Part shown: one piece after another, positions 24,523 through 33,219 of the stretch
Layout: each line of letters begins with the position of its first letter
Position numbering within the stretch: position 1 is the first letter of the stretch
DNA from: Vibrio sinaloensis
GTDB lineage: Bacteria; Pseudomonadota; Gammaproteobacteria; Enterobacterales; Vibrionaceae
Direction: 5' to 3'
Assembly (NCBI RefSeq): GCF_000808535.1
Contig: NZ_JWLV01000013.1
Location: 1-64,000 of the forward strand
DNA: 64,000 nucleotides
Notes under the pieces: generated by a model
What the model saw: only the letters and a program-made list of their open reading frames with translations
The model's database searches: none
What the model was told of the DNA's origin: nothing
Position numbers and translations under genes: made by a program

Positions 24523-24557
24523 CAAAAAAACCGAGGCACAAGCCTCGGTTTTTTTAA
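24523..24557. terminator. Bidirectional terminator elyC/torR
   Basis: A run, CCGAGGC, short loop, GCCTCGG, T run, between the convergent elyC and torR genes. Confidence 0.92.
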
Positions 24558-24569
24558 TCAATTCAAGGG

Positions 24570-25283
24570 TTAGTCCCCAGCAAACATGTAACCTTCACCA
24601 TGAACCGTCACAAAAATTTGAGGGTTCTTAGGATCAAATTCCATCTTAGCGCGCATGCGACGAATGAGAACATCGATCGTACGATCGTTTGGTGCATCCA
24701 CTCGATGGCTAATCATGTTCAGAATGCGCTCACGGCTCAATACTTGATTTGGGTAAGACGACAGCGCAACAAGCAGTTCATACTCAGCTTTAGTCAACTT
24801 AACTGGTTCACCAGCACGACTTAATGCTCGTCGTTGAACATCAAATGTCCACTCGCCAAAGCGTACTATGTTGCCATCTTGTTTGTCCGCATCGACCGTG
24901 CCTGTTGAATTTCGCGCCGCCGAAATACGCCATAGCAAATTTTTGACACGAACTAACAACTCTCTTAGCTCAAATGGTTTTGTGACATAATCGTCGGCGC
25001 CCATTTCTAGACCGACAATCTTATCAATGCTATCCGTGCGTCCTGTAACCAGGATAATCCCAATGTCTGACTGACTGCGAAGTTCGCGTGTTAGCATCAA
25101 ACCATCCTCTCCAGGAAGATTGATATCCAACATCACTAAATCTATCGCATTGTTTTGTAGTGAATCACGCATTTGCTCGCCACTTTCGGCTTCGCTTACG
25201 TGGTAACCTTCATTCTGAAAGTAACCAACTAGCTTGCTGCGAGTTACTGCGTCATCTTCTACAACTAATACGTGATAGCTCAT
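24570..25283 (-). CDS. torR: TMAO response regulator TorR
   Basis: OmpR-type response regulator (237 aa). The receiver has acidic pocket VVEDD and phospho-acceptor Asp in DLVMLDINLPGEDG, with TGR and the conserved Lys in VTKPFELREL. The C-terminal winged helix contains RTIDVLIRRMRAK. Sequence is closer to E. coli TorR (GIILVTGR, VGLEMGADDYVTKP, LLWRI) than to ArcA. The gene is divergent from torD, and the gap contains TorR boxes, so autoregulation is likely. Its sensor TorS and the reductase genes are not in this window. Confidence 0.93.
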   Translation of the reverse strand: MSYHVLVVEDDAVTRSKLVGYFQNEGYHVSEAESGEQMRDSLQNNAIDLVMLDINLPGEDGLMLTRELRSQSDIGIILVTGRTDSIDKIVGLEMGADDYVTKPFELRELLVRVKNLLWRISAARNSTGTVDADKQDGNIVRFGEWTFDVQRRALSRAGEPVKLTKAEYELLVALSSYPNQVLSRERILNMISHRVDAPNDRTIDVLIRRMRAKMEFDPKNPQIFVTVHGEGYMFAGD

Positions 25284-25325
25284 TTACACCACTTATTTAC
25301 ATTGGTCATCGTTCTAACGAGTATT

Positions 25326-25475
25326 CTATTCATAAACAGTAACATTTCTAGTATTTGTTACTTTAAAACCAAGAAAGATGATTTTTTCTTGATTCAAGAC
25401 AAACCTAGGTCATCTGTTCATATTTTTCCATTTTTAGACTCAATTCTATACAGCTGACATTATCGCTGTTCATCT
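25326..25475. promoter_or_regulatory. TorR boxes between torR and torD
   Basis: The known E. coli tor-box decamer is CTGTTCATAT. It occurs exactly at 25414-25423, with one mismatch at 25466-25475 (CTGTTCATCT), and with two mismatches at 25326-25335 (CTATTCATAA), all in the same orientation. The cluster fills the torR/torD divergent gap and would let TorR control both genes. Confidence 0.75.
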
Positions 25476-25518
25476 TTATTGGGTACACTAAGCGCAGTTA
25501 TTTTAGGAGCCTGACCTA

Positions 25519-26166
25519 ATGCAAGAAATTAAATCATTCAATGAAAAACGCGCAGAAATCTATTGGTGGCTATCGAGCTTATTGGCGAAAGAGCTCACTC
25601 AAGAGGCGTTAGACCAATACCATTCAGCCGAGATTCGTTCGTTTCTCTCTGGGCTTGGCGACAACCCAGATCTAAAACCTTCTGTCGACAACTTAGTTGA
25701 TGCACTAAATCGACTTATGGACCGTGAAGACGCGCAGCTTGAATTAGCCGCAGATTTTTGTGACTTATTCCTTAAATCAGACAGAGACTCTGCCCTTCCA
25801 TATGCGTCGATGTATGTAGGCAAAAGCGGACTGCTTAACGATGAGCCGGCGAGAGAAATGGAAGCACTAATGCAAAAGCATGGCGTCCAAGTTGATGAAA
25901 ACCTAAATGAACCTGCGGATCATATCGCGATTGAACTCGACTTCCTTGGTAATCTGATTATTCGCTCGAATGGACTTGAAAGTGATGTTGAAATGGAAAA
26001 CGCACTTGAAGAGCAAGACAAGTTCATCAACCACGCACTACTTAATTGGGTGCCAAAGTTCGCCGCTAAGTGCAAAGCTCTAGATGATTTCGGATTCTAC
26101 TCTGCCATTGTGACGTTAATGGTTGCGTTTATGGAACTTGACTCTCGCTACCTAAAAGGCGAATAA
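25519..26166 (+). CDS. torD: TorA maturation chaperone TorD
   Basis: Cytoplasmic all-helical chaperone (215 aa) that binds TorA before molybdenum cofactor insertion and Tat export. The family motif [16 protein letters not shown] is present, with the N-terminal [20 protein letters not shown] 25519 follows AGGAG at good spacing. In E. coli torD is the third gene of torCAD; here it stands alone, facing torR, with no torC or torA nearby, so its expression probably depends on the TorR boxes listed above. Confidence 0.93.
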   Translation: MQEIKSFNEKRAEIYWWLSSLLAKELTQEALDQYHSAEIRSFLSGLGDNPDLKPSVDNLVDALNRLMDREDAQLELAADFCDLFLKSDRDSALPYASMYVGKSGLLNDEPAREMEALMQKHGVQVDENLNEPADHIAIELDFLGNLIIRSNGLESDVEMENALEEQDKFINHALLNWVPKFAAKCKALDDFGFYSAIVTLMVAFMELDSRYLKGE

Positions 26167-26224
26167 ATACGAGCTTTTGTGACCACGAGCAGGGAACAAA
26201 AACCTTTTTATTTGCGCTTAGTTT

Positions 26225-26253
26225 GTTTGCGGTCTAGAATCGTGACCGCAAAC
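26225..26253. repeat. 10-bp perfect inverted repeat upstream of purR
   Basis: GTTTGCGGTC (26225-26234), 9-nt spacer, GACCGCAAAC (26244-26253). It lies about 130 nt before purR and 59 nt after torD. No T run follows, so it is not an obvious terminator. Confidence 0.55.
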
Positions 26254-26277
26254 GATAAAAATGAACGAATTAAATAC

Positions 26278-26302
26278 AAACCGCTAATTATAAGCGGTTT
26301 TT
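26278..26302 (+). terminator. Terminator after torD
   Basis: AAACCGCT, loop AATTATA, AGCGGTTT then TTGTG: an 8-bp stem with a T-rich tail, 111 nt past torD. Confidence 0.65.
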
Positions 26303-26381
26303 GTGTTTCTGATACTTTCTGCCAGATTATCCTACACTTAGGAATATTGTTTCGTGGCAGTCATCGACAGGACAAAACCTT

Positions 26382-27389
26382 ATGGCCACCATAAAAGACG
26401 TAGCGCGCTTAGCCGGCGTATCAACAACTACTGTATCTCACGTAATTAATAAAACGCGTTTTGTTGCCGAAGCGACCCAAGAAAAGGTCATGGAAGCAGT
26501 AACAGAGCTGAACTATGCGCCTAGTGCCGTTGCTCGAAGCTTAAAGTGTAATACAACACGAACGATTGGCATGCTGGTGACTCAATCAACAAACCTCTTC
26601 TTTTCAGAAGTTATTGATGGTGTTGAGAGTTACTGTTACCGCCAAGGTTACACGCTGATTTTGTGTAATACCGGCGGCATCTATGAGAAGCAACGCGACT
26701 ATATCCGCATGCTTGCAGAAAAGCGCGTAGACGGCATCTTGGTCATGTGTTCTGACCTCACAGAAGAACTCAGCGAAATGCTTGACCGTCATAAAGACAT
26801 TCCTAAAGTGGTCATGGACTGGGGCCCTGAGAGCTCACAAGCTGATAAGATCATCGACAACTCAGAAGAAGGCGGCTATCTAGCGACTAAATACCTGATT
26901 GAGCGTGGCCACAAAGATATTGCTTGTTTGAGCGGGCACTTCGAAAAAGCAGCATGTCAGGAGCGTATCGCAGGCTTCAAGCGAGCAATGAACGAAGCGA
27001 ACTTGGCAGTTGATGAAGACTGGATCCTTGAAGGTAACTTTGAATGTGACACTGCAGTCCTAGCCGCAGACAAGATTGTTGCAATGGATAAACGCCCGAG
27101 CGCCGTTTTCTGCTTCAACGATACGATGGCACTGGGTCTAATGAGCCGCCTACAACAAAAAGGTATCCGCATTCCAGAAGATATGTCCATTATTGGTTAC
27201 GACAACATCGAGTTAGCGGAATACTTCTCTCCACCGCTCACGACTGTTCACCAACCGAAACGACGTGTCGGTAAGAACGCGTTCGAAATTTTGTTAGAGC
27301 GTATCAAGGACAAAGAACACGACAAGCGAGTGTTTGAGATGCACCCTGAAATTGTCGAGCGCTGTACCGTGCGCAACCTCAACAAATAA
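26382..27389 (+). CDS. purR: Purine repressor PurR
   Basis: LacI-family repressor (335 aa) that binds hypoxanthine or guanine and represses purine synthesis genes. The helix-turn-helix is [20 protein letters not shown], followed by the hinge helix SAVARSLK. The periplasmic-binding-protein-like core has the family segments VVMDWGP and [16 protein letters not shown] 26382 follows AGGA. Its place between torD and the tfoY riboswitch matches the V. cholerae order. I do not see a clean PUR-box palindrome in its own promoter. Confidence 0.96.
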   Translation: MATIKDVARLAGVSTTTVSHVINKTRFVAEATQEKVMEAVTELNYAPSAVARSLKCNTTRTIGMLVTQSTNLFFSEVIDGVESYCYRQGYTLILCNTGGIYEKQRDYIRMLAEKRVDGILVMCSDLTEELSEMLDRHKDIPKVVMDWGPESSQADKIIDNSEEGGYLATKYLIERGHKDIACLSGHFEKAACQERIAGFKRAMNEANLAVDEDWILEGNFECDTAVLAADKIVAMDKRPSAVFCFNDTMALGLMSRLQQKGIRIPEDMSIIGYDNIELAEYFSPPLTTVHQPKRRVGKNAFEILLERIKDKEHDKRVFEMHPEIVERCTVRNLNK

Positions 27390-27401
27390 CATCATCACTC
27401 A

Positions 27402-27436
27402 GCGCCTGACTCTTTGATTAATTATCAGTCAGGCGC
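27402..27436 (+). terminator. Hairpin after purR (terminator-like, no T run)
   Basis: GCGCCTGACT (27402-27411) and AGTCAGGCGC (27427-27436) form a perfect 10-bp stem; the loop itself can fold (TGAT/ATCA). No T tract follows, so it may be a weak terminator, a 3'-end protecting hairpin or both. Confidence 0.55.
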
Positions 27437-27533
27437 ATATAACCCGCCAAATTACTGAACTAAGATCACATTTACTCACTACAAGTGTGATACTTACCTC
27501 AAATATTATTTATTCTTAACTTGTTCGATCAAT

Positions 27534-27624
27534 GCCACGAACAGGGCAAACCATTTCGAAAGGATGGGACGCAAAGCCTCCGGCCTTAAGTATACTTATA
27601 CAAGGTAGCGGGGTTGCCGATGGC
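27534..27624 (+). ncRNA. Cyclic di-GMP-I (GEMM) riboswitch upstream of tfoY
   Basis: The aptamer closely follows the V. cholerae Vc2 RNA. It has the segments CAGGGCAAACC, a GAAA tetraloop (27558-27561), GGGACGCAAAGCCTCCGG and AGGTAGCGGGGTTGCC, closed by GCCA/TGGC at the ends. By position against Vc2, the ligand-contacting G20 (27546), A47 and C92 are all kept, so c-di-GMP rather than cGAMP is the expected ligand. It lies 199 nt before the tfoY start; the intervening leader is structured. In V. cholerae this riboswitch controls tfoY. Confidence 0.95.
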
Positions 27625-27822
27625 AAAAATGCAAAACTAGTACATTAAGCTTTCTCGTAAACTGGACGCGTCTCAATACTGAGTATGAGCAGACATGGAA
27701 TTCGTCGAGATTTTACGAAGTGTTTTCTTGTATGACACCTTACTGACAAAATTTCTGCATTATTTTGCTAATCTCTCGGACCTGAATTGGTGGCGTATAC
27801 ATATACACCGAGAAAATACAGC

Positions 27823-28416
27823 ATGGATAAACCAATACTTAAAGACTCAATGAGACTATTTGAGCAACTTGGTCAAATTAAGTCTCGTTCAATGTTTGGC
27901 GGCTTCGGCATATTCGCAGATGAGACGATGTTTGCTTTAGTGGTCAACGATAAGCTTCATGTAAGAGCGGATGCTCAGTTAATCAAACAGTGCAATGCCC
28001 TTTCTTTGGAACCCTACGTCTACAAAAAACGTGGTTTTCCCGTTGTGACTAAATATTTTGCTTTGAGCGATGACATTTCCTCAGACAATGAAAAAACACT
28101 GGCATTGGCAAGACAAGCGCTGATCGCAGCAAAAGAAGAGAAAAAAGTACAATCGAAAGCGAAACCAAATCGCTTGAAAGACCTACCCAACCTGCGCTTG
28201 GCAACAGAAAGAATGCTAAAGAAAGCGGGGATTGACGATGTCGAGTCACTGGAAGAAGCGGGCGCTGTTAAAGCGTACAAGGCAATTCAATCGACACACT
28301 CAGCAGAAGTGAGCGTTGAACTGCTGTGGGCACTAGAGGGAGCAATCAAGGGCACACATTGGTCTGTTATACCGCAAAGCCGAAGACAAGAACTACTGAA
28401 TAAATTGAGCAACTAG
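27823..28416 (+). CDS. tfoY: TfoX/Sxy family regulator TfoY
   Basis: 197-aa TfoX-family protein. The N-terminal domain begins with [20 protein letters not shown] and the C-terminal helix-hairpin-helix-like domain contains [17 protein letters not shown]. Its riboswitch and its position after purR identify it as TfoY rather than the chitin-induced TfoX. In V. cholerae TfoY raises motility and type VI secretion when c-di-GMP is low. I chose ATG 27823, which gives the family start [17 protein letters not shown]; a GTG/ATG 12 codons upstream is less likely. A good terminator follows. Confidence 0.93.
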   Translation: MDKPILKDSMRLFEQLGQIKSRSMFGGFGIFADETMFALVVNDKLHVRADAQLIKQCNALSLEPYVYKKRGFPVVTKYFALSDDISSDNEKTLALARQALIAAKEEKKVQSKAKPNRLKDLPNLRLATERMLKKAGIDDVESLEEAGAVKAYKAIQSTHSAEVSVELLWALEGAIKGTHWSVIPQSRRQELLNKLSN

Positions 28417-28431
28417 CTCAATCAATCGATG

Positions 28432-28459
28432 AAAAAGCCAGCACTTGCTGGCTTTTTTA
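28432..28459 (+). terminator. Terminator of tfoY
   Basis: AAAAAGCCAGC, loop ACTT, GCTGGCTTTTTT, 15 nt past the stop codon. Confidence 0.92.
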
Positions 28460-28586
28460 GTCTCTAAGGAAATATTTTCTTCTCGCTCTCGTTCTTATTG
28501 TCTATATCAATCATTCCCTATACTAACTTAAGTATGTAACTATAGGGTCAGAGTTATCCTTGCGAAGAGTATTAAAGGACGCGATT

Positions 28587-29282
28587 ATGAATAAAAAATT
28601 GATCTTGGGGATAGTCTTAGTTGCGCTTATCGCCTTTCTGGCGATGAACTTTGGGCAATACCTGACGCTCGAAAACGCGAAAGCTCAGCAGCTTGCACTC
28701 TCAGATTACATCAGCAAAAACTTCGTCTTCGCCGCATTGACTTACTTTTTCGCGTACGTCGCCATAACCGCGTTTTCCATTCCTGGAGCAGCCGTTGTTA
28801 CGCTTCTGGGCGCTGCGCTCTTTGGGTTTTGGACAAGTTTGCTGTTGGTCTCTTTTGCCAGCACCATTGGTGCCACGCTCGCCTTTTTAAGCAGCCGTTT
28901 CCTATTGCGAGACTGGGTGCAAGGAAAGTTTGGCGATAAGCTGAGTGCGATTAACCAAGGTGTAGAGCGTGATGGGGCGTTTTATCTATTCTCACTAAGG
29001 TTGATTCCTGTCTTCCCTTTCTTTCTTATTAATTTACTCATGGGATTAACGCCTATTTCGGTAGCTCGATTCTATTTTGTCAGCCAACTAGGTATGTTAC
29101 CCGGCACCGCCGTTTACTTAAATGCGGGTACTCAGTTAGCGCAAATTGAGAGCCTGTCTGGCATTGTCTCGCCTTCCGTCTTAGCGTCATTTGCTTTACT
29201 GGGTCTTTTCCCAGTCATTGCGAAATGGGTCATGAATAAAATTAAGTCATCGCCATCCGCACAAAATGGCTCGACGTCATGA
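28587..29282 (+). CDS. TVP38/TMEM64 family (DedA-like) membrane protein
   Basis: 231-aa polytopic inner-membrane protein with about six hydrophobic segments. The family signature is seen in AFSIPGAAVVTLLGAALFG and in the loop GAFYLFSLRLIPVFPFFLIN. Relatives belong to the DedA/VTT superfamily, some of which move lipids such as undecaprenyl phosphate or phosphatidylethanolamine; the substrate here is unknown. ATG 28587 follows AAAGGA with 7-nt spacing; a TTG nine codons earlier is open but unsupported. Its stop overlaps the next start (ATGA), so the two are coupled. Confidence 0.88.
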   Translation: MNKKLILGIVLVALIAFLAMNFGQYLTLENAKAQQLALSDYISKNFVFAALTYFFAYVAITAFSIPGAAVVTLLGAALFGFWTSLLLVSFASTIGATLAFLSSRFLLRDWVQGKFGDKLSAINQGVERDGAFYLFSLRLIPVFPFFLINLLMGLTPISVARFYFVSQLGMLPGTAVYLNAGTQLAQIESLSGIVSPSVLASFALLGLFPVIAKWVMNKIKSSPSAQNGSTS

Positions 29283-29584
29283 AAATCTACTCAGCGAGTA
29301 ATCCCCCCGAAGCTCACATTGTCTGTGAGCTTTTAAAGTCTCAAGACATCAGCTGTGAGGTTCGTGGTGAAGGGATATTCGGGTTGCAGGGAGAAGTCCC
29401 ATTTGGTGAAAACAGCGAGCCTTATGTTTGGCTTTTAGAACCAAATAAGCGCAATAAGGCGAATGAGATCATCGACCAATTTAGGACAACGCAAAATGGT
29501 AGCGACTGGCACTGCAGTCAATGTGGAGAAGTCAACGAATCACAATTTGGGGTTTGCTGGCAATGCGGCACCGCGGCAGATTAA
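29279..29584 (+). CDS. DUF2007 protein with C-terminal zinc ribbon
   Basis: 101 aa. The N-terminal part (KIYSASNPPEAHIVCELLK, then EPYVWLLEPNKRNKANEII) is a DUF2007-type signal-transducing domain similar to the PII-like fold. The C-terminal 30 residues hold a RanBP2-like zinc ribbon WHCSQCGEVN..CWQCG with two CxxC pairs. It is translationally coupled to the upstream membrane protein. Its stop codon shares the palindrome TTAA with the convergent hydrolase gene. Function unknown. Confidence 0.85.
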   Translation: MKIYSASNPPEAHIVCELLKSQDISCEVRGEGIFGLQGEVPFGENSEPYVWLLEPNKRNKANEIIDQFRTTQNGSDWHCSQCGEVNESQFGVCWQCGTAAD

Positions 29585-30384
29585 GTCGCCTTAATTTGCT
29601 GTTGTATAAAGGCAATCGAATGCTGATTGAACTCTTCCGGACGCTCTACATTACACACATGTCCACAATCAGGAATCTCAAGCAATTGACTCTGCTGGTG
29701 AACGGCAACCATCTCTTTCACTGGCTTAATAAACATGTAGTCTCGCTCTCCCATTAGATACAGCGTCGGAATTGGCAATTCTCTATCTTTGAAATACTTC
29801 ATTAATGGGTTTACTTCTGCCGTGAGTATAAACCAGCGCTTAAACTCTTTCTGACACAGTTTTTTAGCTTCGCGGATAAACAGGTGACGTGATTCTTTCT
29901 GTGTTCGCTGTGGCATCACAATATAAGCAAACAAGCTGTATAACCACATATAAGGCACGATGTGTTTACATAAGTTGCCCAGACGCACCAATACTTGTGA
30001 ACGCGTGTTCAGGCGTGTTACTGCCCCACCCAGCACCATGGATTTCACTCGCTCCGAAGCAAGCTCTGCGATATTTCTTACGATGATCGTTCCTAAAGAC
30101 ATCCCAACGAAGTGTGCTGACCGAATCTTGAGATGATCCAGAACTTGGAGAATGTCTTGCGTGACCGCCTTAAACGTGTAGCTGTTCGCCATGATCTCCT
30201 TTAGTAGCTGATTTGATCGTCCGTGCCCTCTTAGGTCTATGAGCAACAAATTGAAGTGCTGCTTGTACGCTTTGATTTGTTTGAACCAAATAGACGAACT
30301 GCCTCCGGCTCCATGCACAAAAACCACCCACTCATTGCTTGTTGGGTGTTCAAATGTTTTGTGAAATAGCATTTCAGAGTTCAT
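29581..30384 (-). CDS. Alpha/beta hydrolase
   Basis: 267-aa alpha/beta-fold hydrolase. The oxyanion loop VFVHGAGGSSSIW, the nucleophile elbow GMSLGT, an acid in LMGERDYMF and the catalytic His in DCGHVCNVERPEEF make a complete Ser-Asp-His triad. No signal peptide, so cytoplasmic. It resembles the BioH/menaquinone-type esterase group only in a general way; no substrate can be proposed. ATG 30384 has a weak ribosome site; an in-frame ATG lies three codons on. Confidence 0.85.
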   Translation of the reverse strand: MNSEMLFHKTFEHPTSNEWVVFVHGAGGSSSIWFKQIKAYKQHFNLLLIDLRGHGRSNQLLKEIMANSYTFKAVTQDILQVLDHLKIRSAHFVGMSLGTIIVRNIAELASERVKSMVLGGAVTRLNTRSQVLVRLGNLCKHIVPYMWLYSLFAYIVMPQRTQKESRHLFIREAKKLCQKEFKRWFILTAEVNPLMKYFKDRELPIPTLYLMGERDYMFIKPVKEMVAVHQQSQLLEIPDCGHVCNVERPEEFNQHSIAFIQQQIKAT

Positions 30385-30504
30385 AGTGACGTTCAGAGTT
30401 TCTTACTGGAATAACTTGGAAGCAGAAGATTAGCACAAACTAATGCAATTTTAATTCAGCTTATGTCATTTCGTGTTACTTATCTTGTCTAAAACTGAAA
30501 AAAT

Positions 30505-30531
30505 ACAAAAAAAGGCGTCATACGACGCCTC
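30505..30531 (-). terminator. Terminator of glgA
   Basis: On the minus strand AGGCGTC, loop GTAT, GACGCCT then TTTTTTTG, 21 nt past the glgA stop. Confidence 0.88.
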
Positions 30532-30551
30532 AATATGCTTAGCTTGTTCCC

Positions 30552-32015
30552 TTACCCATTGAGCGCACTGTGGTAAAGCGTCAAATACTCATCTGCCGCT
30601 TTGCTCCAGCAGAAATTTTGCTCCATTGCGTATAGTTGCACGCGTTTTACTTCGTTAGGTTGTTGTGCGTAAAGTAACAGCGAGCGCTGTAAAACAAGAA
30701 GCAACGCAATCGGTTCAGGTTCATCAAATACAAAACCCGTTGCGATCGCAGGGTTCTCATCGTAGTCGTTAACGCTATCTTTCAACCCTCCAACACCTCG
30801 GACGATAGGCAAAGTGCCATAAGCCATACTATAGATTTGGTTTAAACCACAAGGCTCAAACTCCGAAGGCATCAAGAAGAAATCCGAACCCGCTTCAACT
30901 AAGTGGGCTAACCCATTGTCATAGGCCTCGACAAACTTGAATTTGTCGCTGAACAGCGCTTCCACCTCTTTCAGGCGCGAAGCCAATACTGGGTCACCGG
31001 TACCAACAATGACAAGTTGAACATCGTGCTTCAAAAACTGTGACAGGATAGGCAATAGGTAATGCACACCTTTTTGATTGGTAAGGCGACACACCATTCC
31101 ATACATAGCGACATCTTTTTCAGCCAGTCCTACCGTTTCCTGCAAGCTGCGCTTACACGCTCGCTTCCCCCTAACCATACTTTGGCGGTTAGCTCGATAG
31201 TTGGCAGGCAGGTATGCATCCGTTTCAGGGTTCCAAGCAGAATAATCACATCCGTTCAAAATCCCCACTAGATCATCCGCACGACGCTGAAACTCGGCGG
31301 CCATGCCATGGCTACCCAGTTCAGTTTTCAGTTCGTTTGCGTAGCTCGGACTCACAGCATTAATTTTATCTGCATTTAGCACCCCAGCTTTTAGCATGGT
31401 GACGTGCGAAGGGCTCACCGCCGCATCAGGTGCGTAACGAGCATGAAACTCAGGTAGGCATTGCAACTCATCATAGCTAAACACACCTTTAAAGACTGCA
31501 TTGTGAATCGATAAAACACTTTTAGTTTTAGCGAAAAATGGACAAGAGCCATAACGATGTGTAAGCAAAAACGGGACCAGTCCAGTGTGCCAATCATTGG
31601 CGTGAACAATATGCGGTTGAAAATCAAGCTTTTGCAGCATATCTAGAGACGCAGCGCTGAAAAAGGCAAATCGCTCACCATTGTCGGAGTAAGCTTGGTT
31701 ATTCTCAGCGTACATTTCAGGACGGTCAAAATATTGCGGACAATCGATCGCATAAACAACGACACCAGAAATCGACAGTTCACGAACTTTATACGAGGTA
31801 TGCGGCCAGTGCTCTAGCTGTGTTTCCAGAATGACTTGCGCTTGCTCTATCCCTTTTACATTTCGATAAGCGGGTAACGCTAAACGAACGTCTTGATTGA
31901 GTTCTCGGAGCGCTTCAGGAAGCGCCTTGGCCACGTCCGCCAAGCCGCCACTTTTGATCAATCCTTCGACTTCCGATGCTACGAATAGAATAGATAAATT
32001 CTTAGTAGCCAACAC
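30552..32015 (-). CDS. glgA: Glycogen synthase GlgA
   Basis: ADP-glucose-dependent GT5 glucosyltransferase that elongates alpha-1,4-glucan (487 aa). The N-terminal KxGGL motif is KSGGLADVAKALP; the C-terminal catalytic segment SDFFLMPSEFEPCGLNQIYS is intact. The open frame starts with GTG 32015, but AAGGAG lies only 3 nt before it, so TTG 32012 is an equally good start. Either way it overlaps glgC by about 14 nt, giving a coupled glgC-glgA unit. No branching enzyme or phosphorylase is next to them. Confidence 0.95.
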   Translation of the reverse strand: MLATKNLSILFVASEVEGLIKSGGLADVAKALPEALRELNQDVRLALPAYRNVKGIEQAQVILETQLEHWPHTSYKVRELSISGVVVYAIDCPQYFDRPEMYAENNQAYSDNGERFAFFSAASLDMLQKLDFQPHIVHANDWHTGLVPFLLTHRYGSCPFFAKTKSVLSIHNAVFKGVFSYDELQCLPEFHARYAPDAAVSPSHVTMLKAGVLNADKINAVSPSYANELKTELGSHGMAAEFQRRADDLVGILNGCDYSAWNPETDAYLPANYRANRQSMVRGKRACKRSLQETVGLAEKDVAMYGMVCRLTNQKGVHYLLPILSQFLKHDVQLVIVGTGDPVLASRLKEVEALFSDKFKFVEAYDNGLAHLVEAGSDFFLMPSEFEPCGLNQIYSMAYGTLPIVRGVGGLKDSVNDYDENPAIATGFVFDEPEPIALLLVLQRSLLLYAQQPNEVKRVQLYAMEQNFCWSKAADEYLTLYHSALNG

Positions 32016-33219
32016 GAGCTCCTTTTGGAATAACTACGATGCCTTCATCGGACACATGGAAGTGCTTTTTATCTTCTGTAAGGTTCACACCAATTTGAGT
32101 GCCCGGTGCGATATCAGCATCTTTATCGACAATTACACGACGCAATACACAGCCTTCGCCGACTTTCACGTCGCCCAGAAGGATACTTTCACTGATATCA
32201 CACGCCGATGCAATATTACTGCGGAAGCCAAGCACACACTTCTCGATTCTTGAACCACGCACATAGCTGCCGTTACATACTAGACTATCGATGATTTGCA
32301 CACGCCCGTTATCTGAGTCAGTGAACGTTGCGGGTGGTAATGGTGGGTAGTAAGTGTGTAGCGGCCACTTGCGGTTATAGAGCGAGAAAGGTGCATCTTT
32401 TTCCAACAAGTCCATATGTGCTTCCCAGTACGCGCCAATCGTACCTACATCACGCCAATATACTTCTTCCTTTTCACCCGTGATTCGGTTGGTGCTAAAG
32501 TCGTAAACGTAAACGTCTCCGCATGGGAACATTTTTGGAATGATGTCTTTGCCGAAATCATGGGACGAATCTGGGTTGTCCGCGTCTTCAATTAACTCAG
32601 AGAACAATCGATCCGCTTCAAAAACGTAGTTACCCATTGAAACCAATGCGTGCTCTGGGTCCCCTGGGATTGACTTTGGATTTTCTGGTTTCTCTTGGAA
32701 GCCGACCATACGTCCTTCTGCATCGACTTCAATTACGCCAAACTGCGAAGCTTCAGACAATGGCATACGAAGCGCAGAAACGGTCAAGGCCGCTTGCTTT
32801 TCTTTGTGGAAATCGAGCATCTGCTTGATGTCCATTTTGTAAATATGGTCAGAGCCAAAAATACAGACTTGATCCGGTTCTGCCAATTCCATAAAACGTA
32901 AGTTTTGATAGATCGCATCGGCTGTCCCTTCATACCAACGCTTGCCGGTGCGCATCTGCGCAGGAATAGGGTCGATAAAGCGATCTGTTATTCCATTAAT
33001 GTTCCAGCCTTTCTTCAGGTGGTGGAACAAAGATTGTGATTTAAACTGAGTCAGTACGTAAATGCGCATCAAATCTGCATTAACAAAGTTATTCAATGCA
33101 AAATCGATCAATCGGTAACTGCCGCCAAATGGCACCGAAGGTTTACTACGAGACTCGGTCAATGGACGCAAACGCGAGCCTTCTCCACCAGCAAGGATCA
33201 TACCTAAAACACCAGCCAT
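32002..33219 (-). CDS. glgC: Glucose-1-phosphate adenylyltransferase GlgC
   Basis: Makes ADP-glucose, the donor for GlgA, and is the regulated step of glycogen synthesis (405 aa). The pyrophosphorylase consensus GGEGSRLRPLTESRSKP and the FGGSYRLIDFALNN segment are present, and the C-terminal beta-helix begins near VQIIDSLVCNGSYVRGS. ATG 33219 follows GGAGAGAATAG. It is the first gene of the glgC-glgA unit. Confidence 0.96.
   Translation of the reverse strand: MAGVLGMILAGGEGSRLRPLTESRSKPSVPFGGSYRLIDFALNNFVNADLMRIYVLTQFKSQSLFHHLKKGWNINGITDRFIDPIPAQMRTGKRWYEGTADAIYQNLRFMELAEPDQVCIFGSDHIYKMDIKQMLDFHKEKQAALTVSALRMPLSEASQFGVIEVDAEGRMVGFQEKPENPKSIPGDPEHALVSMGNYVFEADRLFSELIEDADNPDSSHDFGKDIIPKMFPCGDVYVYDFSTNRITGEKEEVYWRDVGTIGAYWEAHMDLLEKDAPFSLYNRKWPLHTYYPPLPPATFTDSDNGRVQIIDSLVCNGSYVRGSRIEKCVLGFRSNIASACDISESILLGDVKVGEGCVLRRVIVDKDADIAPGTQIGVNLTEDKKHFHVSDEGIVVIPKGARVGY

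Noticed and set aside
26225-26253. PurR operator for autoregulation
   Set aside because: The arms are ordered TTTGCG...CGCAAA with 9 nt between, the reverse of the contiguous PUR box.
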